Source: DATKFM01 sp046154965 (lineage in GTDB: Bacteria; Pseudomonadota; Alphaproteobacteria; Dongiales; Dongiaceae). From it: a stretch of DNA of 64,000 nt. The translations under genes were made by a program, and so were the position numbers. Under the pieces are notes generated by a model. The model was not told the DNA's origin. It made no database searches and was given only the letters and a program-made list of their open reading frames with translations. Position 1 is the stretch's first letter; every line of letters starts with the position of its first letter. The stretch is from NCBI GenBank assembly GCA_046154965.1, contig JBJXDY010000015.1:33122-97121 (forward strand), read 5' to 3'. This document shows, in pieces, positions 52,363-61,844 of the stretch.

Positions 52363-53454
52363 ATGGCAACGGGCGAGGACAAATACGTCCAATTCGTCGA
52401 TATCCAGAAGAGCTATGACGGCGAGGCGCTGGTCGTAAAAGACCTGAATCTAAACATCCGCCGCGGCGAGTTTCTGACCATGTTGGGGCCTTCGGGCTCC
52501 GGCAAGACGACAACGCTGCTGATGCTGGCCGGCTTTGAAGTGCCGACCCATGGCCGCATCATGCTGGACGGCCGTCCCATCGACAACATGCCGCCGCACA
52601 AGCGCAACATCGGCATGGTGTTCCAGAACTACGCCCTCTTTCCCCATATGACGGTGGAGGAGAACCTCGCCTTCCCGCTGGAAGTGCGGAAGATCCCCAA
52701 GGCGGAGCAACAGGCCAAGATCAAGCGCGCGCTGGAGATGGTGAAGCTGGCGGCCTTTGGCAAGCGCCGCCCGGGCCAGCTCTCCGGCGGCCAGCAGCAG
52801 CGCGTCGCCGTCGCCCGCGCCCTGGTGTTCGAGCCGCAACTGGTGCTGATGGACGAGCCGCTGGGCGCGCTGGACAAGCAGCTGCGCGAACAGATGCAGC
52901 TGGAGATCAAGCATATCCATCACGATCTCGGCGTCACCATCGTCTATGTCACCCACGACCAGAGCGAAGCGCTGACCATGTCGGACCGCATCGCCGTGTT
53001 CAATGACGGTGAGATCCAGCAGCTCGCCACGCCCGGCGATCTCTACGAGCAGCCGCAGAACTCCTTCGTCGCCCAGTTCATCGGCGAGAACAACAAGATC
53101 CGCGGCAAGATCGTCGCCGTGAACGGCATCGGCTGCCAGGTCGAGGTGCCGGGCGCCGGCAATGTCCAGGCACTGGCGGTGAAAGTCGGCGTGGGCGACG
53201 CCACGACGCTGTCGCTGCGGCCGGAGCGGGTGCGGGTCAATCCGGCGCCGGGCACGCTGCCGAACATCTTCAGCGGCAAGGTGGAAGAGCTGATCTATCT
53301 CGGAGACCACACGCGCGTGCGCGCCTCGGTCTGCGGCAACAATGACTTCGTGATCAAGGTGCCGAACGCCGAAGGCGTACCGGCGTTGACGCCGGGCGCA
53401 GCGATTTCGGTCGGCTGGAAAACGGAGGATTGCCGGGCGCTCGATGCGTTCTGA
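52363..53454 (+). CDS. ABC transporter ATP-binding protein, PotA type
   Basis: The 363-residue ATPase powers the importer coded by the next three genes. It has Walker A LGPSGSGKTTTLL, a Q-loop in FQNYALFPHMTVEENL, the signature LSGGQQQRVAVARAL, Walker B LVLMDEPLGALDK, and the switch histidine in YVTHDQSEAL. The C-terminal TOBE domain (about 280-363) is typical of spermidine/putrescine importers. GGGGCTGGG lies just before the ATG. It starts a likely four-gene operon. Confidence 0.93.
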   Translation: MATGEDKYVQFVDIQKSYDGEALVVKDLNLNIRRGEFLTMLGPSGSGKTTTLLMLAGFEVPTHGRIMLDGRPIDNMPPHKRNIGMVFQNYALFPHMTVEENLAFPLEVRKIPKAEQQAKIKRALEMVKLAAFGKRRPGQLSGGQQQRVAVARALVFEPQLVLMDEPLGALDKQLREQMQLEIKHIHHDLGVTIVYVTHDQSEALTMSDRIAVFNDGEIQQLATPGDLYEQPQNSFVAQFIGENNKIRGKIVAVNGIGCQVEVPGAGNVQALAVKVGVGDATTLSLRPERVRVNPAPGTLPNIFSGKVEELIYLGDHTRVRASVCGNNDFVIKVPNAEGVPALTPGAAISVGWKTEDCRALDAF

Positions 53455-53553
53455 GGTGGCAAGCTCACAAGAGGCCGCAGATCGGGAACGTCTGGATCTG
53501 CGGAGTATGTGCAACCGCCGGCAATGGCCGGCAATACAGGGAGACTGCAAGAA

Positions 53554-54612
53554 ATGTCGACGAAGACCAAAGTAACCGGCTTGCTGTTGGCATCGGCTGC
53601 CATCGGCTCGCTTTGGACCGCGCCGGCTGCCGCCGAGGATCAACTGACAATCGTTTCCTGGGGCGGCGCCTACCAGGAAAGCCAGCGCGAAGCTTTCATG
53701 AAGCCGTTCCAGAAGGACACCGGCGCAAAGATCACCGAAGAAGAGTACAATGGCGAAATAGCCAAGATCCGCGCGATGGTCGAAGCTAACGCGATCACCT
53801 GGGATGTGATCGATGTCGATACTCAGACCGCCCTCGCCGGCTGCGCCGAAGGCATCCTCGAGCCGGTCGATTGGGCGAGGCTCGGCCTCGACAAATCGAG
53901 GTTCATCGGCGCCGATCAGTTCGATTGCGCCGTTCCGAACATCCTGTATTCGACGGTCATCGCCTACGACGCCGACAAGCTGAACCCCGGCCCGACGACG
54001 ATCTCCGATTTGTTCGATCTGCAGAAGTTCCCGGGCAAGCGGGCGCTGCAGAAGAATCCCTTCGTGAATCTGGAATGGGCCCTGATCGCCGACGGCGTGC
54101 CCATCGCCGATGTTTACAAGGTGTTGAATACGCCTGAAGGCGTCGATCGCGCGTTCGCCAAGCTGGATACGATCAAGAGCGACGTTATCTGGTGGGAAGC
54201 CGGCGCCCAGCCGCCGCAGATCCTCGCCGAGGGCGGCGCCGCGATCGTCTCTGCCTGGAACGGCCGCATTTATAAGGCGATCTCCGAAGACAAAAAAAAC
54301 TTCAAGATCGTCTGGGATGCCCAGGCGCCCGACTATGATTTGTGGGCGATTCCGAAGGGCAATCCCCGCATGGATGCTGCCTACAAGTTCCTGAGCTATG
54401 CCAGCCAGCCGCAGGCGATGGCGAACCAGACCAAATACATCTCCTATGGTCCCGCCAACAAGGATGCGATTCCGAACGTCGAAGCTGCGATCCTACCGCA
54501 CCTGCCGACGGCGCCGGAAAACATGACCAACATTCTGACGCTGGACCCGCAGTTCTGGGCCGACAAGGGCGAGGAATTGCGCGAGCGCTTCAACGCCTGG
54601 CTTGCTCAATAG
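53554..54612 (+). CDS. ABC transporter substrate-binding protein, PotD/PotF type
   Basis: The 352-residue periplasmic protein has a Sec signal (TKVTGLLLASAAIGSLWTAP, cleavage near AAAED) and the polyamine-binding family pattern: LTIVSWGGAYQESQREAF, WDVIDVDTQTALAGCAEG, NILYSTVIAYD, and WWEAGAQPPQILAEG. Together with its location after creatinase, creatine, guanidino compounds or polyamines are candidate ligands; the sequence alone does not decide this. Confidence 0.9.
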   Translation: MSTKTKVTGLLLASAAIGSLWTAPAAAEDQLTIVSWGGAYQESQREAFMKPFQKDTGAKITEEEYNGEIAKIRAMVEANAITWDVIDVDTQTALAGCAEGILEPVDWARLGLDKSRFIGADQFDCAVPNILYSTVIAYDADKLNPGPTTISDLFDLQKFPGKRALQKNPFVNLEWALIADGVPIADVYKVLNTPEGVDRAFAKLDTIKSDVIWWEAGAQPPQILAEGGAAIVSAWNGRIYKAISEDKKNFKIVWDAQAPDYDLWAIPKGNPRMDAAYKFLSYASQPQAMANQTKYISYGPANKDAIPNVEAAILPHLPTAPENMTNILTLDPQFWADKGEELRERFNAWLAQ

Positions 54613-54624
54613 TGGAGTGAATCT

Positions 54625-54653
54625 CGGGGGAGGCGGCGGCGCTTCCTCCCCCG
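54625..54653 (+). terminator. Intra-operon hairpin after the binding-protein gene
   Basis: CGGGGGAGG (54625-54633) pairs with CCTCCCCCG (54645-54653). It lies 12 bases past the binding-protein stop and 30 bases before the permease start. Such hairpins often protect the upstream message, keeping binding protein in excess over permeases. Confidence 0.6.
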
Positions 54654-54683
54654 GTTCCCAGTTACGCAGGACAACACGGTCAA

Positions 54684-55937
54684 ATGGTTTCCGCCACCGC
54701 AACGCCTCTCAGCGGCATGTCGGACGGAGTGCCGCTCAAGCTGCAGCTCCGCCGTGTGGAGCGTGTGCGGAAACTTAAGGCGGTCGGCCTGGTCCTGCCG
54801 CTCTTCCTGTTCATCGCCATAAGCTTCGTCCTGCCGCTCGTCTACATGCTGCGAAACGCCGTTTATGATCCGGACATCCGCGACAATCTCCCGCGCACGG
54901 TTCAGGCGCTGGATGCCTGGGACGGCAACGGCACGCCGGATGAGGCGGCCTATGCCGCATTGGCGGCGGACTTGCGGGACGCGCAGAAGAACAAGACCGC
55001 GGCGCTCATCGGCAAGCGCCTGAACTACGAGATATCGGGAATCCGCAGCAAGATCATTACCACGGCGCGCAAGGCCGCGACGCTGGAAGCTGCGCCCTAC
55101 AAGGAAGCGCTGATCGGGATGGATCCCGCTTGGGGCGATCGCAATACCTGGGCCACCATCAAACGCTCAGGACACGCCATCACGCCAAGTTATCTGCTCG
55201 CCGCCTTGGATCTTGAAGTAAACGCCGACGGCGCGTTGGCCTGGGTCCCGGACAATCGCGCCATCTACCTGACCGTCCTTGCCCGGACATTCTGGATCAG
55301 CATTCAGGTAACGGCCTGGACGTTGCTTCTCGGATTCCCCCTGGCCTACCTGTTGGCAACGCTGCCGACGCGAACGTCGAGTCTGCTGCTGATTCTGGTG
55401 CTGCTGCCGTTCTGGACATCGCTGCTGGTACGGACGACAGCCTGGTTCGTTTTGCTCCAGGATTCCGGGCCGATCAACGATACGCTGATGTTTCTCGGCC
55501 TGACGGATCATCCGCTGAAACTGATCTTCGCCCGCGTCGGCACGATCGTGGCAATGACCCACATCCAATTGCCGTTCACGCTGCTGCCGATCTACAGCGT
55601 CATGAAGACAATTCCGCCGAGCCATGTGCGGGCCGCGCGTTCTCTGGGCGCCGGGCCGTTCTACGCCTTCTGGCGAGTCTACTTTCCGCAAACCATTCCA
55701 GGCATCGCTGCCGGCTGCCTGCTCACCTTTATCATTTGCCTGGGCTACTACATCACGCCGGCCCTGGTCGGCGGCGCATCGGACAGGATGATTAGCAACA
55801 TCATCGCCGAGGCCCTGCATGCGGAGAACAACTGGGGCAAAGCTTCGGCATTGGGTACCATTCTGCTGACGGCGACGATGATCCTCTACTTCGTCTACAA
55901 TCGCCTCATCGGCATCGACAAGATGAAACTCGGGTAG
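54684..55937 (+). CDS. ABC transporter permease, PotB type with a large external loop
   Basis: This 417-residue permease has six membrane helices. Unlike typical PotB proteins of about 290 residues, it carries an extra segment of about 130 residues between the first and second helices (roughly residues 55-190, including the Asp/Ala-rich DAWDGNGTPDEAAYAALAAD). Related long permeases are known in alphaproteobacteria. The EAA loop is SHVRAARSLGAGPFYAFWRV. It is the third gene of the operon. Confidence 0.9.
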   Translation: MVSATATPLSGMSDGVPLKLQLRRVERVRKLKAVGLVLPLFLFIAISFVLPLVYMLRNAVYDPDIRDNLPRTVQALDAWDGNGTPDEAAYAALAADLRDAQKNKTAALIGKRLNYEISGIRSKIITTARKAATLEAAPYKEALIGMDPAWGDRNTWATIKRSGHAITPSYLLAALDLEVNADGALAWVPDNRAIYLTVLARTFWISIQVTAWTLLLGFPLAYLLATLPTRTSSLLLILVLLPFWTSLLVRTTAWFVLLQDSGPINDTLMFLGLTDHPLKLIFARVGTIVAMTHIQLPFTLLPIYSVMKTIPPSHVRAARSLGAGPFYAFWRVYFPQTIPGIAAGCLLTFIICLGYYITPALVGGASDRMISNIIAEALHAENNWGKASALGTILLTATMILYFVYNRLIGIDKMKLG

Positions 55938-55943
55938 GCGGAA

Positions 55944-56771
55944 ATGGCTCTCTCGCCCTACGCAGGTCCGGCCGAGCGCGCATGGTACTACACGCATCGT
56001 GTGTTGTGCGCCGCCGTGCTGCTGTTCCTGATCGCGCCGATCCTCGTGATCATGCCGCTCTCGTTCAACGCCGAACCGTACTTCAGCTATCCCATGCCGG
56101 GCCTGTCGCTGCGCTGGTATGAAGACTTCTTCACCAATGACCGCTGGGTGCTGGCGCTCAAGACCAGCATCATAGTCGCGGCTTTTACCACCGTCATCGC
56201 CACCACGCTGGGCACGCTCGCCGCATTGGGCCTTAGCCGGGCGAGCTTCCCGGCGCGGACATCGATCATGAGCGTGTTGATTTCGCCGATGATCGTGCCG
56301 GTGATCATCTCGGCGCTCGGCATGTATTTCTTCTACACCCCCATCGGCCTGACCAACAGCCTGCCCGGCCTGACCCTGGCGCATACGGCTCTGGCGACGC
56401 CGTTCGTCGTGATCGTGGTGACCGCGACCCTGACGGGATTCGACCACAGCCTCGCCCGCGCCGGAGCGAGCCTGGGCGCCGATCCAATGCGGGTGTTCAG
56501 GAAAGTCATCCTTCCGCTCATCCTGCCCGGCGTCATTTCCGGCGCGCTGTTCGCCTTTGTCACGTCGTTCGATGAGGTGGTGGTGGTCGTCTTCCTGGCC
56601 GGTCCGGAGCAGCGCACGTTGCCCAGACAAATGTTCAGCGGTATCCGCGAGGACATCAGCCCGACGATCACGGCGGCCGCCAGCATGCTCATCGTCTTTG
56701 CCGTCTTCATGCTGACGACCATCGAGTTGCTTCGCCGCCGGTCGGAGCGTCTGCGCGGCATCCGCAGCTAA
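55944..56771 (+). CDS. ABC transporter permease, PotC type
   Basis: The 275-residue protein has six helices, MPLSFNAEPYFSYPMPGLSLRWYEDFF after the first, and an EAA loop around HSLARAGASLGADPMRVFRKV. It starts six bases after the upstream permease stop and ends the operon. The family matches polyamine-type importers. Confidence 0.92.
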   Translation: MALSPYAGPAERAWYYTHRVLCAAVLLFLIAPILVIMPLSFNAEPYFSYPMPGLSLRWYEDFFTNDRWVLALKTSIIVAAFTTVIATTLGTLAALGLSRASFPARTSIMSVLISPMIVPVIISALGMYFFYTPIGLTNSLPGLTLAHTALATPFVVIVVTATLTGFDHSLARAGASLGADPMRVFRKVILPLILPGVISGALFAFVTSFDEVVVVVFLAGPEQRTLPRQMFSGIREDISPTITAAASMLIVFAVFMLTTIELLRRRSERLRGIRS

Positions 56772-56839
56772 CAGCCTGTTGCGGCAACAGAATCCTGCCG
56801 CAGTAGACTTCTTAACCAGCCCGGCCTATCTTGCCGCCC

Positions 56840-57373
56840 ATGTATAAGGACAACAGCCTGATTCCGACGGAAGCGGTGCGTTTGGCCGCGCTCGGCACGC
56901 TGCATGAGGGGCCGCGGCGCTATGCCGATCTGGCCGCGGAAGTGCGCGGGTTCGTCGGCCATATCGTCGGGCCGTCGCTGGATCTGATCGGGCCGCCGAT
57001 GGAGCTGCTGCGGGTCGAAGGGCTGATCGAGGCCGGCGATGGCGGCGGTGCCGAGGCCGAGCTGCGCATCACCGCGCGCGGCATCGAGGAGCTGAAGCGG
57101 CTGCTGGGCGCCAATTTGCGGGGCCCGATCGGCGAGTTCAACAAGCTGGTCATCGCTCTCAAGCTGCGCTTCCTGCCGGTGCTCGACCGCGACGGGCAGA
57201 AGTTGCAGGCCGAGCTGCTGGCGGAGATTTGCGAGCGCGAGCTCAGCCGACTCACCAGCCTGCGCCGCCAGATCGACGGCCGCCGCGACACGTTGACAGA
57301 TTGGCTAGAGCACGACATCGCCCAGGTCACCGCGCGGCTGGATTGGTTCCGCCGGCTCGGCGAGAGCCTTTAA
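56840..57373 (+). CDS. PadR-like winged-helix regulator
   Basis: The 177-residue protein looks like a PadR-type repressor: an N-terminal winged helix (about residues 7-85, EAVRLAALGTLHEGPRRYAD, then PMELLRVEGLIEAGDG and RITARGIEELKRLLG) and a C-terminal helical half for dimerisation (ERELSRLTSLRRQIDGRRDT). The ATG at 56840 replaces a TTG nine bases upstream. Its target and ligand are unknown; it is the last plus-strand gene before a convergent SDR. Confidence 0.65.
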   Translation: MYKDNSLIPTEAVRLAALGTLHEGPRRYADLAAEVRGFVGHIVGPSLDLIGPPMELLRVEGLIEAGDGGGAEAELRITARGIEELKRLLGANLRGPIGEFNKLVIALKLRFLPVLDRDGQKLQAELLAEICERELSRLTSLRRQIDGRRDTLTDWLEHDIAQVTARLDWFRRLGESL

Positions 57374-57402
57374 GCGCCGTCGGCCGCTGCCGGCAAATCC
57401 AT

Positions 57403-58143
57403 TTAGTATAGGTGCTGCCCCCCGGTGACGAAGATCTCCGTCCCCGTGACATAGCCGAAATCGGCGGTGCAGAGCTGGTACACCGTCGCCGCCACCTCCT
57501 CCGGCTTGCCCATGCGGTGCATGGGAATGCGGGGTATCAGCGTCTCATACTCCGGGCCGATCATCGCGGTCTCGATCTCGCCGGGCGCAACGGCATTCAC
57601 CCGCACGCCCAGATCAGCGAACTCCACCGCCATCTCCCGGGTCAGCGCCGACAGCGCCGCTTTCGATGTGCTATAGGCCGAGCTGGCGAACGGATGCCGC
57701 GCATGGCCGGCGATCGAGGTGATGTTGACGATCGAGCCCTGGCCGCGATGCAGCGCCTGGGCGAAGCCGCGCGACAGCTGCAGCGGCGTAAAGAAGTTCA
57801 GCTCGAACACGTCGCGCCAAGCCTGCACGTCGCCGTTGAGGCAGCCGAGCCGCTCCCTAAATTCGGTCTTCGGCGACACCGCGGCGTTGTTCACCAGGGC
57901 ATGGACCGGCTGGCCGCCGATGATCCTGCCGGCCTCGGCGATGAAGCGGTCGACGCTGGCCGTATCCGCGAGGTCCGTCACTACGTGATGGGCCCAGTTC
58001 GTATCGCGCTTGCATTCGGGCGGCACGTCGTCGCGGCTGCAGGTGATGATGCGCCAGCCTTCCTGCATGAAGCGCATGACCGTGGCATGGCCGATGCCGC
58101 GGCTGGCGCCGGTGAGGATGACGGTTTTCATGGGATCGTTCAT
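57403..58143 (-). CDS. Short-chain dehydrogenase/reductase
   Basis: The protein of about 246 residues has the SDR cofactor motif TGASRGIG, NNAAVSP, the catalytic serine in NITSIAGHA, and YSTSK with the active-site Tyr and Lys. The basic residue after strand two (CSRDD) favours NADP. Starts at 58143 (MNDPMKT) or 58131 (MKTVILTGA) are possible; neither has a clear ribosome site. The substrate is unknown. Confidence 0.87.
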   Translation of the reverse strand: MNDPMKTVILTGASRGIGHATVMRFMQEGWRIITCSRDDVPPECKRDTNWAHHVVTDLADTASVDRFIAEAGRIIGGQPVHALVNNAAVSPKTEFRERLGCLNGDVQAWRDVFELNFFTPLQLSRGFAQALHRGQGSIVNITSIAGHARHPFASSAYSTSKAALSALTREMAVEFADLGVRVNAVAPGEIETAMIGPEYETLIPRIPMHRMGKPEEVAATVYQLCTADFGYVTGTEIFVTGGQHLY

Positions 58144-58199
58144 GGCCGGCAATCTAGCCGAACGACCGGCCCGCGTCACCGCATGAGCAACCGCCCGGC

Positions 58200-59027
58200 T
58201 TAGTGCGCCATCAGCACGGGAATGCCGGCCGCCGACAGCACGTCGCGCGTCGCGCCGCCAAGGATCATCTCCCGCAGGCGGCTATGGCCATAGGCGCCCA
58301 TGACCAGCAGGTCGGCGCGGCTCTGCTCCGCATGGGCCAGAAGCGAGGCACCCGTGGAGGCGCCGCCGGAGGGTATCGACTCATGGGAGGCGCGCACGTC
58401 GTGGCGGCCGAGATAGGCGATCAGCTCCTGGGCCGTGGCGACGCTGTCGATGGCGCCGACGGTCAGCACGGTGACATGATCGGCCACCTCCAGGATCGGC
58501 AGGGCGGCAGCCACCACGCGCGCGGCCTGGGCGCTGCCGTTCCAGGCCAGCGCCACCCGGCCCGCCATCACCCGCGCCGCCGTGGGCGAGGCCACCAGCA
58601 CCGGCCGGCCGGTATCAAACAGCGCCGCATCCAGCGTCGCCGCCAGGGGCGCCTCGGCCTCGCCGCTCGGACGGCCGATGACGATGAGATCGGTCAGCCG
58701 GCCGGCCGCGGCCACCACGTCGGCCTCGCGGCCGGTGACTTCGCGCCATGACATCTTGGCGCCGCCGGCCGCGGAAACCTTCTGATAGGCCTCGCGCGCC
58801 CGCGCGGCGCGGGAGGCGATCGTCTGCGCCATCGCCGCCATCAGCTGTTCCACCATGGCGCCGGACATGCCCTCGCCGATCACAGGCACGACGCTGTTCA
58901 CATCGGCCATGACGTGCAGCACATCGAGCGCCGCGTCGAACCGCTTGGCCGCGGTGACCGCGGTCTCCAGCGTCGCCTGGGTCGTGGTGCCGCCATCGGC
59001 AACCGCCAGGATGCTGCGTATGGTCAT
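58200..59027 (-). CDS. Tandem universal stress protein
   Basis: This 275-residue protein contains two UspA-like domains. The first (about 1-145) lacks a full ATP motif. The second (about 155-275) ends with GAYGHSRLREMILGGATRDVL, which is the G-2x-G-9x-G-(S/T)-like ATP-binding pattern. Such proteins are made under starvation, oxygen or oxidative stress. No regulator site was found in the 97 bases upstream, which separate it from the CDF gene. Confidence 0.85.
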   Translation of the reverse strand: MTIRSILAVADGGTTTQATLETAVTAAKRFDAALDVLHVMADVNSVVPVIGEGMSGAMVEQLMAAMAQTIASRAARAREAYQKVSAAGGAKMSWREVTGREADVVAAAGRLTDLIVIGRPSGEAEAPLAATLDAALFDTGRPVLVASPTAARVMAGRVALAWNGSAQAARVVAAALPILEVADHVTVLTVGAIDSVATAQELIAYLGRHDVRASHESIPSGGASTGASLLAHAEQSRADLLVMGAYGHSRLREMILGGATRDVLSAAGIPVLMAH

Positions 59028-59124
59028 CGAGCTCTTTCCTCCATTCGGTCGCGACTTCGGATGATTCTGATTATCAGTAGATCACTCCAGATTGTCCGTC
59101 TCGTTGATATGCATCAAGCCTAGA

Positions 59125-60084
59125 CTACCTGCCCGGGGCCGCCGCCGGACGCTCGAACGGCTTGCGGATCTCCTCCACCCCCGCCGGATCTTCGTGGATG
59201 ATCACCTCGGCGCCCGGGAAGGCCGCCATGACCGCCAGCTCCACCGCATCGGCCGCTTCATGGGCGACGCGCAGCGGCAGGTCCGCATCCATCTCCAGAT
59301 GCATCTGCACGAAGATCGCCTGGCCGGCGGCGCGGGTGCGCAGGTCATGCACCGACATCACCCGCGGATTTTCCAGGGCGATGGCGCGGATCTTCGCCCG
59401 CATCCCGTCCGGCAGCTCGCGGTCCATCAGCATGTCCAGCGCGCCGCGGAAGATCTGCCAGGCCGTGAACAGGATGTAGCCGGCGATGCCGATGGCGAAC
59501 AGGGGGTCCGCGGCATTCCAGCCCCACCACACCGCCACCAGCAAGGCCACGATGACGCTGACATTGACGAAGACGTCGCCGACATAGTGCAGGGAGTCCG
59601 CACGCACGGCAAAGGAACCGGTGCGGCGGATGACATGGCGCTGATACAACACCAGCAGCAGCGTGGCGAGGATCGAGAAAACCATCACGGCGATGCCGAT
59701 CTCGCCATGCTCCACCGGCACCGGCGTGACCAGCCGGCCGATCGCCTGGAAGGCGAGGAAGGCGGCCGAGCCGGCGATAAAGGCCGCCTGGCCCAGCGCC
59801 GCCAGCGGCTCGGCCTTGCCATGGCCGAAGCGGTGCTCGCGATCAGCCGGCGTCAGCGAATGGCTGATGGCATAGAGGTTCACCAGCGACGCGCCGGCAT
59901 CCAGCAGCGAGTCCAGCATGCTGGACAGCAGCGCCACCGATCCCGTCAGCAGATAGGCCGCGACCTTGGCGCCGATCAGCAGCAGCGCCACGCCGACCGA
60001 GGCATAGCCGGCGCGGCGCATCAGCCGCGCCCGCTCCGGCTGAGCCAGCGTGCCGTCGCCAAACATGCCCTGCGCCTGCTGCAT
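59125..60084 (-). CDS. Cation diffusion facilitator metal transporter
   Basis: The protein of about 319 residues exports divalent metals such as Fe, Zn or Mn. The transport-site residues are in LLSSMLDSLLDAGASLVN (two Asp) and ADSLHYVGDVFVN (His and Asp), the DD-HD pattern of FieF-type transporters. Six helices are followed by a cytoplasmic domain (VHDLRTRAAGQAIFVQMHLEMD). The start may be at 60102 (MARIAAM) or at the ATG at 60084 used here. It lies just after pdxH on the same strand. Confidence 0.9.
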   Translation of the reverse strand: MQQAQGMFGDGTLAQPERARLMRRAGYASVGVALLLIGAKVAAYLLTGSVALLSSMLDSLLDAGASLVNLYAISHSLTPADREHRFGHGKAEPLAALGQAAFIAGSAAFLAFQAIGRLVTPVPVEHGEIGIAVMVFSILATLLLVLYQRHVIRRTGSFAVRADSLHYVGDVFVNVSVIVALLVAVWWGWNAADPLFAIGIAGYILFTAWQIFRGALDMLMDRELPDGMRAKIRAIALENPRVMSVHDLRTRAAGQAIFVQMHLEMDADLPLRVAHEAADAVELAVMAAFPGAEVIIHEDPAGVEEIRKPFERPAAAPGR

Positions 60085-60108
60085 CGCCGCTATCCTCGCC
60101 ACGGGTCT

Positions 60109-60690
60109 CTATGGATACAACCGCTCGGTGCGCCAGCCGTTCCCCTCGCGATGATAGACCAGCCGGTCATGGAGCCGGAACGGCTTTTCTTCCCAGAACT
60201 CGATGCGGCCCGGCAGCACGCGGAAGCCCGACCAGTGCGCCGGCCGCGGCACGGCGCCCAGGCCGAACTTGGCGGTGAACTGGGCGATGCGCTTTTCCAG
60301 CTCGAACCGCCCGGTCAGCGGCCGCGATTGCTGCGAGGCCCAGGCGCCGATCTGGCTTGAGCGGTGGCGCGAGGCGAAATAGGCGTCGGCCTCGGCCGAT
60401 GTCACCTGCTCCACCTCGCCCTCGATGCGGATCTGCCGGCGAAGCGATTTCCAATGCATGCACAGCGCCGCCTTCGGCAGCGCCTGGAGCTGCCGGCCCT
60501 TGCGGCTTTCATAGTTGGTGTAAAAGACGAAGCCCCGCTCGTCCCGGCCCTTCAGCAAGACCATGCGCAGCGAGGGCATGCCGTCGGCGCCGACGGTGGC
60601 CAGCGCCATGGCGTTCGGGTCGTTCGGCTCCTTGGCCTCCGCCTGGCGGAACCAGTCGTCGAAATGGTCGAAGGGATCGGTCTCGCTCAT
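60109..60690 (-). CDS. pdxH: Pyridoxamine 5'-phosphate oxidase
   Basis: This 193-residue FMN enzyme makes pyridoxal phosphate. Features are AMALATVGADGMPSLRMVLLKG, GFVFYTNYESRKGRQL (FMN binding), VEQVTSAEADAYFASRHRSSQIGAWAS, and the C-terminal RLVYHREGNGWRTERLYP signature. The ATG at 60690 starts the conserved part. PLP is the cofactor of the two aminotransferases further left, but no operon link exists. Confidence 0.93.
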   Translation of the reverse strand: MSETDPFDHFDDWFRQAEAKEPNDPNAMALATVGADGMPSLRMVLLKGRDERGFVFYTNYESRKGRQLQALPKAALCMHWKSLRRQIRIEGEVEQVTSAEADAYFASRHRSSQIGAWASQQSRPLTGRFELEKRIAQFTAKFGLGAVPRPAHWSGFRVLPGRIEFWEEKPFRLHDRLVYHREGNGWRTERLYP

Positions 60691-60795
60691 GCCTGCCGCC
60701 GGGTTTGTTGCCGCAAACCCAGATACAGACCATCGGGCCGGGCTTGGCAAGTCCCGCCGGGCAACCTTGCGAATGCTCCGCGCCGGCCTGTCTGT

Positions 60796-61416
60796 CTAGC
60801 GCGGCTCGTCCGCCAGCGCCCGCTGCACCGCCGGCCGGTCGGCCATCAGCAGCATATGGGCATGCACCTTGGCGAAGCGCGCGGAATCAACCCCGTCGGC
60901 CTTCAGCCAGCGGGTCAGCGTGAAGAGGTAGGGATCGCAGACCGTGAAGTTCTCCCCCATCACCCACGGGCCCTTGAACATCTCGCTCTCGATCAAGGCA
61001 AAACATTCGCCGACCGACTTCGGCACCATCCGCTGCATGGCGGCGATGGCGGCGGGATCGTCGGCCCAGCGATAGCCGCGCATGCGGTGGGCATGGGCGA
61101 CATGCACGGTGGAGCAGAGATAGCTGTTGAAGGACTGCACCTGGGCAAAGGCGAACGCATCATCCAGCGGCGCCAGGTTCGCCCGCGGATAGATCTGGGC
61201 GATGTAGGCGAGGATCGCCGGCGTCTCCGTCAGGATGCCGCGGTCGGTGACCAGCGCCGGCACGCGGCCCTTCGGATTCACCTTCAGGTATTCCGGCGAG
61301 CGCTGCTGGGTGCTGGCAAAATCGACGCGCACCGGCTCGTAGTCCGCGCCGGCTTCTTCCAGGGCGATGCGCGACGCCAGCGCGCAGGTGCCCGGCGCAA
61401 AGTAGAACTTCAGCAT
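60796..61416 (-). CDS. Glutathione S-transferase family protein
   Basis: The 206-residue protein has a GST N-terminal thioredoxin-like domain (MLKFYFAPGTCALASRIALEE, with Cys10 in the beta-class position, and NPKGRVPALVTDRGILTETPAIL with the glutathione-binding VPAL) and the helical C-terminal domain. AGAGGAGAGAGCC before the ATG at 61416 supports the start. Natural substrate unknown. Confidence 0.88.
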   Translation of the reverse strand: MLKFYFAPGTCALASRIALEEAGADYEPVRVDFASTQQRSPEYLKVNPKGRVPALVTDRGILTETPAILAYIAQIYPRANLAPLDDAFAFAQVQSFNSYLCSTVHVAHAHRMRGYRWADDPAAIAAMQRMVPKSVGECFALIESEMFKGPWVMGENFTVCDPYLFTLTRWLKADGVDSARFAKVHAHMLLMADRPAVQRALADEPR

Positions 61417-61844
61417 GGCTCTCTCCTCTTCGCTGACGCTTGGATGGCATCCGCGGGGCGGCCGGTCAACTCCGCCAGAACGTTGCCGTTTGCGGTGACA
61501 ATTTCCCGCATGTTTTTCACGCTCAAGCTTCTGATGCGGCAAAGAGATTCCGCAAAACGCGGGATTTCAGGGGACCCAGATTATCGCGAAACGATGCCAT
61601 ACAAGGGAATTCCCGCCGGACGCGCGGCGATCGTCGGAGAGTATACAAACACACAAGCCCATCCGCGCCCGCCGCTGGCGCGGATGGCCGATGACAGATG
61701 CACAATGTCCAACATCGAGGCGCGGAACCAAGCGAGTCTGCGCGCCTGACTAGTGTAGGTGATTGTTCCTAAAAGTCAAGAATCCCACGCGGAGGCGCGA
61801 AGACGCGGAGGTGAGGTTTCTGGTTCGACCTCCCGACTCGGCAT
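61417..61844. other. Gene-free stretch between divergent GST and HAD genes
   Basis: The GST promoter must lie in its left part. Short open frames here look like chance. Between 61760 and 61844 there are GC-rich copies of the motif acgcggaggcg, and the large palindrome listed next follows. Confidence 0.5.

Noticed and set aside
56774..56790. CTGTTG/CAACAG inverted repeat after the importer operon as terminator
   Set aside because: The stem is only six pairs with a three-base loop and no T-run follows.
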